From contig CAZVAR010000087.1 of the NCBI GenBank assembly GCA_964625225.1, forward strand, positions 1-16,085: a stretch of 16,085 nucleotides of DNA. Direction: 5' to 3'. Within the stretch, counting starts at the first letter, position 1, and every line of letters starts with the position of its first letter. Shown piece by piece: positions 14,765 through 16,085 of the stretch. Both the position numbers and the translations under genes were made by a program. The notes below the pieces were generated by a model. It searched no databases and had not been told where the DNA came from. It was given only the letters and a program-made list of their open reading frames with translations. This stretch comes from CAZVAR01 sp964625225. Its GTDB lineage: Bacteria; Pseudomonadota; Alphaproteobacteria; JAJUGE01.

Positions 14765-14770
14765 TATATC
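14742..14770 (+). promoter_or_regulatory. Candidate sigma-70-type promoter of the oligoendopeptidase gene
   Basis: TTGGCG (14742-14747, 4 of 6) and TATATC (14765-14770, 4 of 6) are separated by 17 bp, followed about 7 bp later by the expected start site and then AGGGAG at 14783-14788, 7 nt before ATG 14796. The -10 lies in the only AT-rich patch here; on the other strand the same patch reads TATAAT (14763-14768). Confidence 0.45.
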
Positions 14771-14771
14771 G

Positions 14772-14776
14772 CCTCC
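14772..14776 (-). promoter_or_regulatory. Shine-Dalgarno for ATG 14764 of the acyl-CoA synthetase
   Basis: GGAGG on the minus strand, 7 nt before ATG 14764. It favours the longer start, but the TATAAT that overlaps this ATG could instead be a -10 element feeding the ATG at 14701. Confidence 0.5.
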
Positions 14777-14795
14777 GATTGCAGGGAGTTACAGC

Positions 14796-16085
14796 ATGAC
14801 CGACCGTCGGCGCCTCGCGCCCGCCAGCATCGCAGCGGCGGCCGCGCCGGCCGAGACACCCGATCTCGGGCACCTGCCGAGCTGGGATCTGACGCACCTC
14901 TATCCGGGTCCGGAGTCGCCGGAGCTGGCACGCGACCTCGATGCGGCGGAGGCGGACTCGAAGGCGTTCGCCGAGCGCTATCGCGGCCGGCTTGCCGAAC
15001 TGGGAGGGGCGGAACTCGGCGCCGCGGTCGCCGAGTTGGAGCGCATCGACGAGGTGCTCTCGCGCGCCATGTCCTACGCGCAGCTCGTGCATTCCGGCGA
15101 CATGGCGGACCCCGAGATCGGCCGCTTCTACCAGTCGGTGCAGGAGCGGGTGACGGCGATCTCGACACACACGATCTTCTTCACGCTCGAGCTCAACGGC
15201 CTCGAGGATGCGGACGTCGAGGCGAAGCTGAAGGCGCCCGAACTGGCCCGCTACGAGCCCTGGCTGCGCAATGTTCGTGCCTTCCGCCCGCATCAGCTCT
15301 CGGAGGAGTTGGAGCGGCTGCTGCACGAGAAGCACGTCACCGGCCGCGCCGCCTGGGTGCGGCTGTTCGACGAGACGATGGCGGCCCTCCGCTTTCCCTT
15401 GAATGGGAAGCAGCTCACCAGCGCCGAGGTGCTGCACCTCCTCTCGGACCGCAGCGCCGAGGTCCGGCGCGACGCGGCGCGCTGCCTCGGCCGGGTGCTG
15501 GGCGAGAACGTGCGGCTGTTCGCGCACGTGACCAATACCCTGGCCAAGGACAAGGCGATCGAGGACAAGTGGCGCAAGTTCCCGCGCCCGGTCTCCGCGC
15601 GCAACCTTTCGAACCGGGTCGAGGACGAGGTGGTGGACGCGCTGATTGCGGCCGTCCGTAATGCCTATCCGTCCTTGTCGCACCGCTACTATGCGCTGAA
15701 GGCACGGTGGTTCGGCGGGGACGTGCTCGACTATTGGGACCGCAATGCGCCGCTGCCCGAGGCGGAGGATCGCACGATTCCCTGGTCGGAGGCGCGCGAC
15801 ACCGTCCTCGCGGCCTATGCCAGCTTCTCCGAGACCATGGCGGAGATCGGGCGCCGCTTCTTCGACGAAGCCTGGATCGACGCCCCGGCCCGGCCCGGCA
15901 AGGCGCCCGGCGCCTTCGCCCATCCGACCGTCCCAGCGGCGCACCCCTATCTGCTGCTGAACTATCAGGGCAAGACGCGCGACGTGATGACGCTCGCGCA
16001 CGAGCTGGGTCATGGCGTGCATCAGGTGCTGGCCGCGGGGCAGGGGCATTTCCTGTCCGAGACCCCTCTGACCCTGGCCGAGACC
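14796..16085 (+). CDS. M3 family (M3B, PepF-like) oligoendopeptidase, 3' end outside window
   Basis: The first 430 residues of a zinc metallopeptidase that hydrolyses short peptides in the cytoplasm; family members have about 600 residues, so about two thirds is visible. ATG 14796 follows AGGGAG (14783-14788) with a 7-nt spacer. After an Ala-rich N-terminus comes the PepF opening LPSWDLTHLYPGP (27-39), then the helical N-domain with SYAQLVHSGDMADPEIGRF, typical of M3B. The catalytic helix carries AHELGHGVHQ, with zinc ligands His402 and His406 and the base Glu403. The third ligand is probably Glu429 in LAET, just inside the right edge. No signal peptide is present. The frame is intact to the last base of the window. 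Closest alternative is an M32 carboxypeptidase, excluded by the PepF-type N-domain. Confidence 0.93.
   Translation, partial: MTDRRRLAPASIAAAAAPAETPDLGHLPSWDLTHLYPGPESPELARDLDAAEADSKAFAERYRGRLAELGGAELGAAVAELERIDEVLSRAMSYAQLVHSGDMADPEIGRFYQSVQERVTAISTHTIFFTLELNGLEDADVEAKLKAPELARYEPWLRNVRAFRPHQLSEELERLLHEKHVTGRAAWVRLFDETMAALRFPLNGKQLTSAEVLHLLSDRSAEVRRDAARCLGRVLGENVRLFAHVTNTLAKDKAIEDKWRKFPRPVSARNLSNRVEDEVVDALIAAVRNAYPSLSHRYYALKARWFGGDVLDYWDRNAPLPEAEDRTIPWSEARDTVLAAYASFSETMAEIGRRFFDEAWIDAPARPGKAPGAFAHPTVPAAHPYLLLNYQGKTRDVMTLAHELGHGVHQVLAAGQGHFLSETPLTLAET

Noticed and set aside
14763..14768. TATAAT on the minus strand as a confident -10 element of the acyl-CoA synthetase
   Set aside because: No acceptable -35 hexamer lies 15-19 bp upstream, and the patch overlaps an ATG that has its own good Shine-Dalgarno; kept only as an open question in the findings.
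13365..16049. An 894-codon minus-strand frame across the acyl-CoA synthetase and the peptidase
   Set aside because: It is antisense to the M3 peptidase and out of frame in the synthetase; both real genes show intact motifs. GC-rich shadow.

Overview
The window is a GC-rich (roughly 70% by eye), densely coded bacterial chromosome segment. The proteins point to an alphaproteobacterium, probably of Rhodospirillales type: a single-chain indolepyruvate:ferredoxin oxidoreductase of about 1160 residues, two DUF6134-type secreted proteins and an M3B PepF-like oligopeptidase, all in high-GC codon usage. That placement is inference; no rRNA or tRNA is present to anchor it. I see no phage, integrase, IS element, CRISPR array or RNA gene, and no non-coding stretch longer than about 200 bases.

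Layout. 1-488 (+): C-terminal part of rimO, the ribosomal protein S12 methylthiotransferase. 596-1696 (+): enolase-superfamily enzyme of the muconate-lactonizing subgroup, resembling amino-acid betaine epimerases. 1748-2830 (-): luciferase-like flavin monooxygenase, convergent with the previous gene. 2928-3429 (+): two small, probably overlapping ORFs, one very hydrophilic and one exported. 3442-4428 (-): zinc-free MDR quinone oxidoreductase. 4626-5429 (+): polytopic membrane protein with an internal duplication. 5442-8933 (-): the indolepyruvate oxidoreductase. 9097-14764 (-): a same-strand run of five genes, in transcription order an AMP-forming long-chain acyl-CoA synthetase, two tandem DUF6134-type paralogues, a membrane-anchored alkaline-phosphatase-superfamily protein (sulfatase/LTA-synthase-like) and a SAM methyltransferase coupled to it by an ATGA overlap. 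14796-16085 (+): N-terminal two thirds of an M3 family oligoendopeptidase, divergent from the acyl-CoA synthetase with only 31 bp between start codons.

How the genes may work together. Most are stand-alone housekeeping or catabolic enzymes (acyl-CoA synthesis, 2-oxoacid oxidation, redox). The part most likely to be undescribed is the 9097-12807 cluster: two exported beta-rich paralogues, a periplasm-facing phospho- or sulfo-transferase/hydrolase and a coupled cytoplasmic methyltransferase. That combination suggests a cell-envelope or lipid/glycan modification step. This is inferred from gene order and predicted localisation only.
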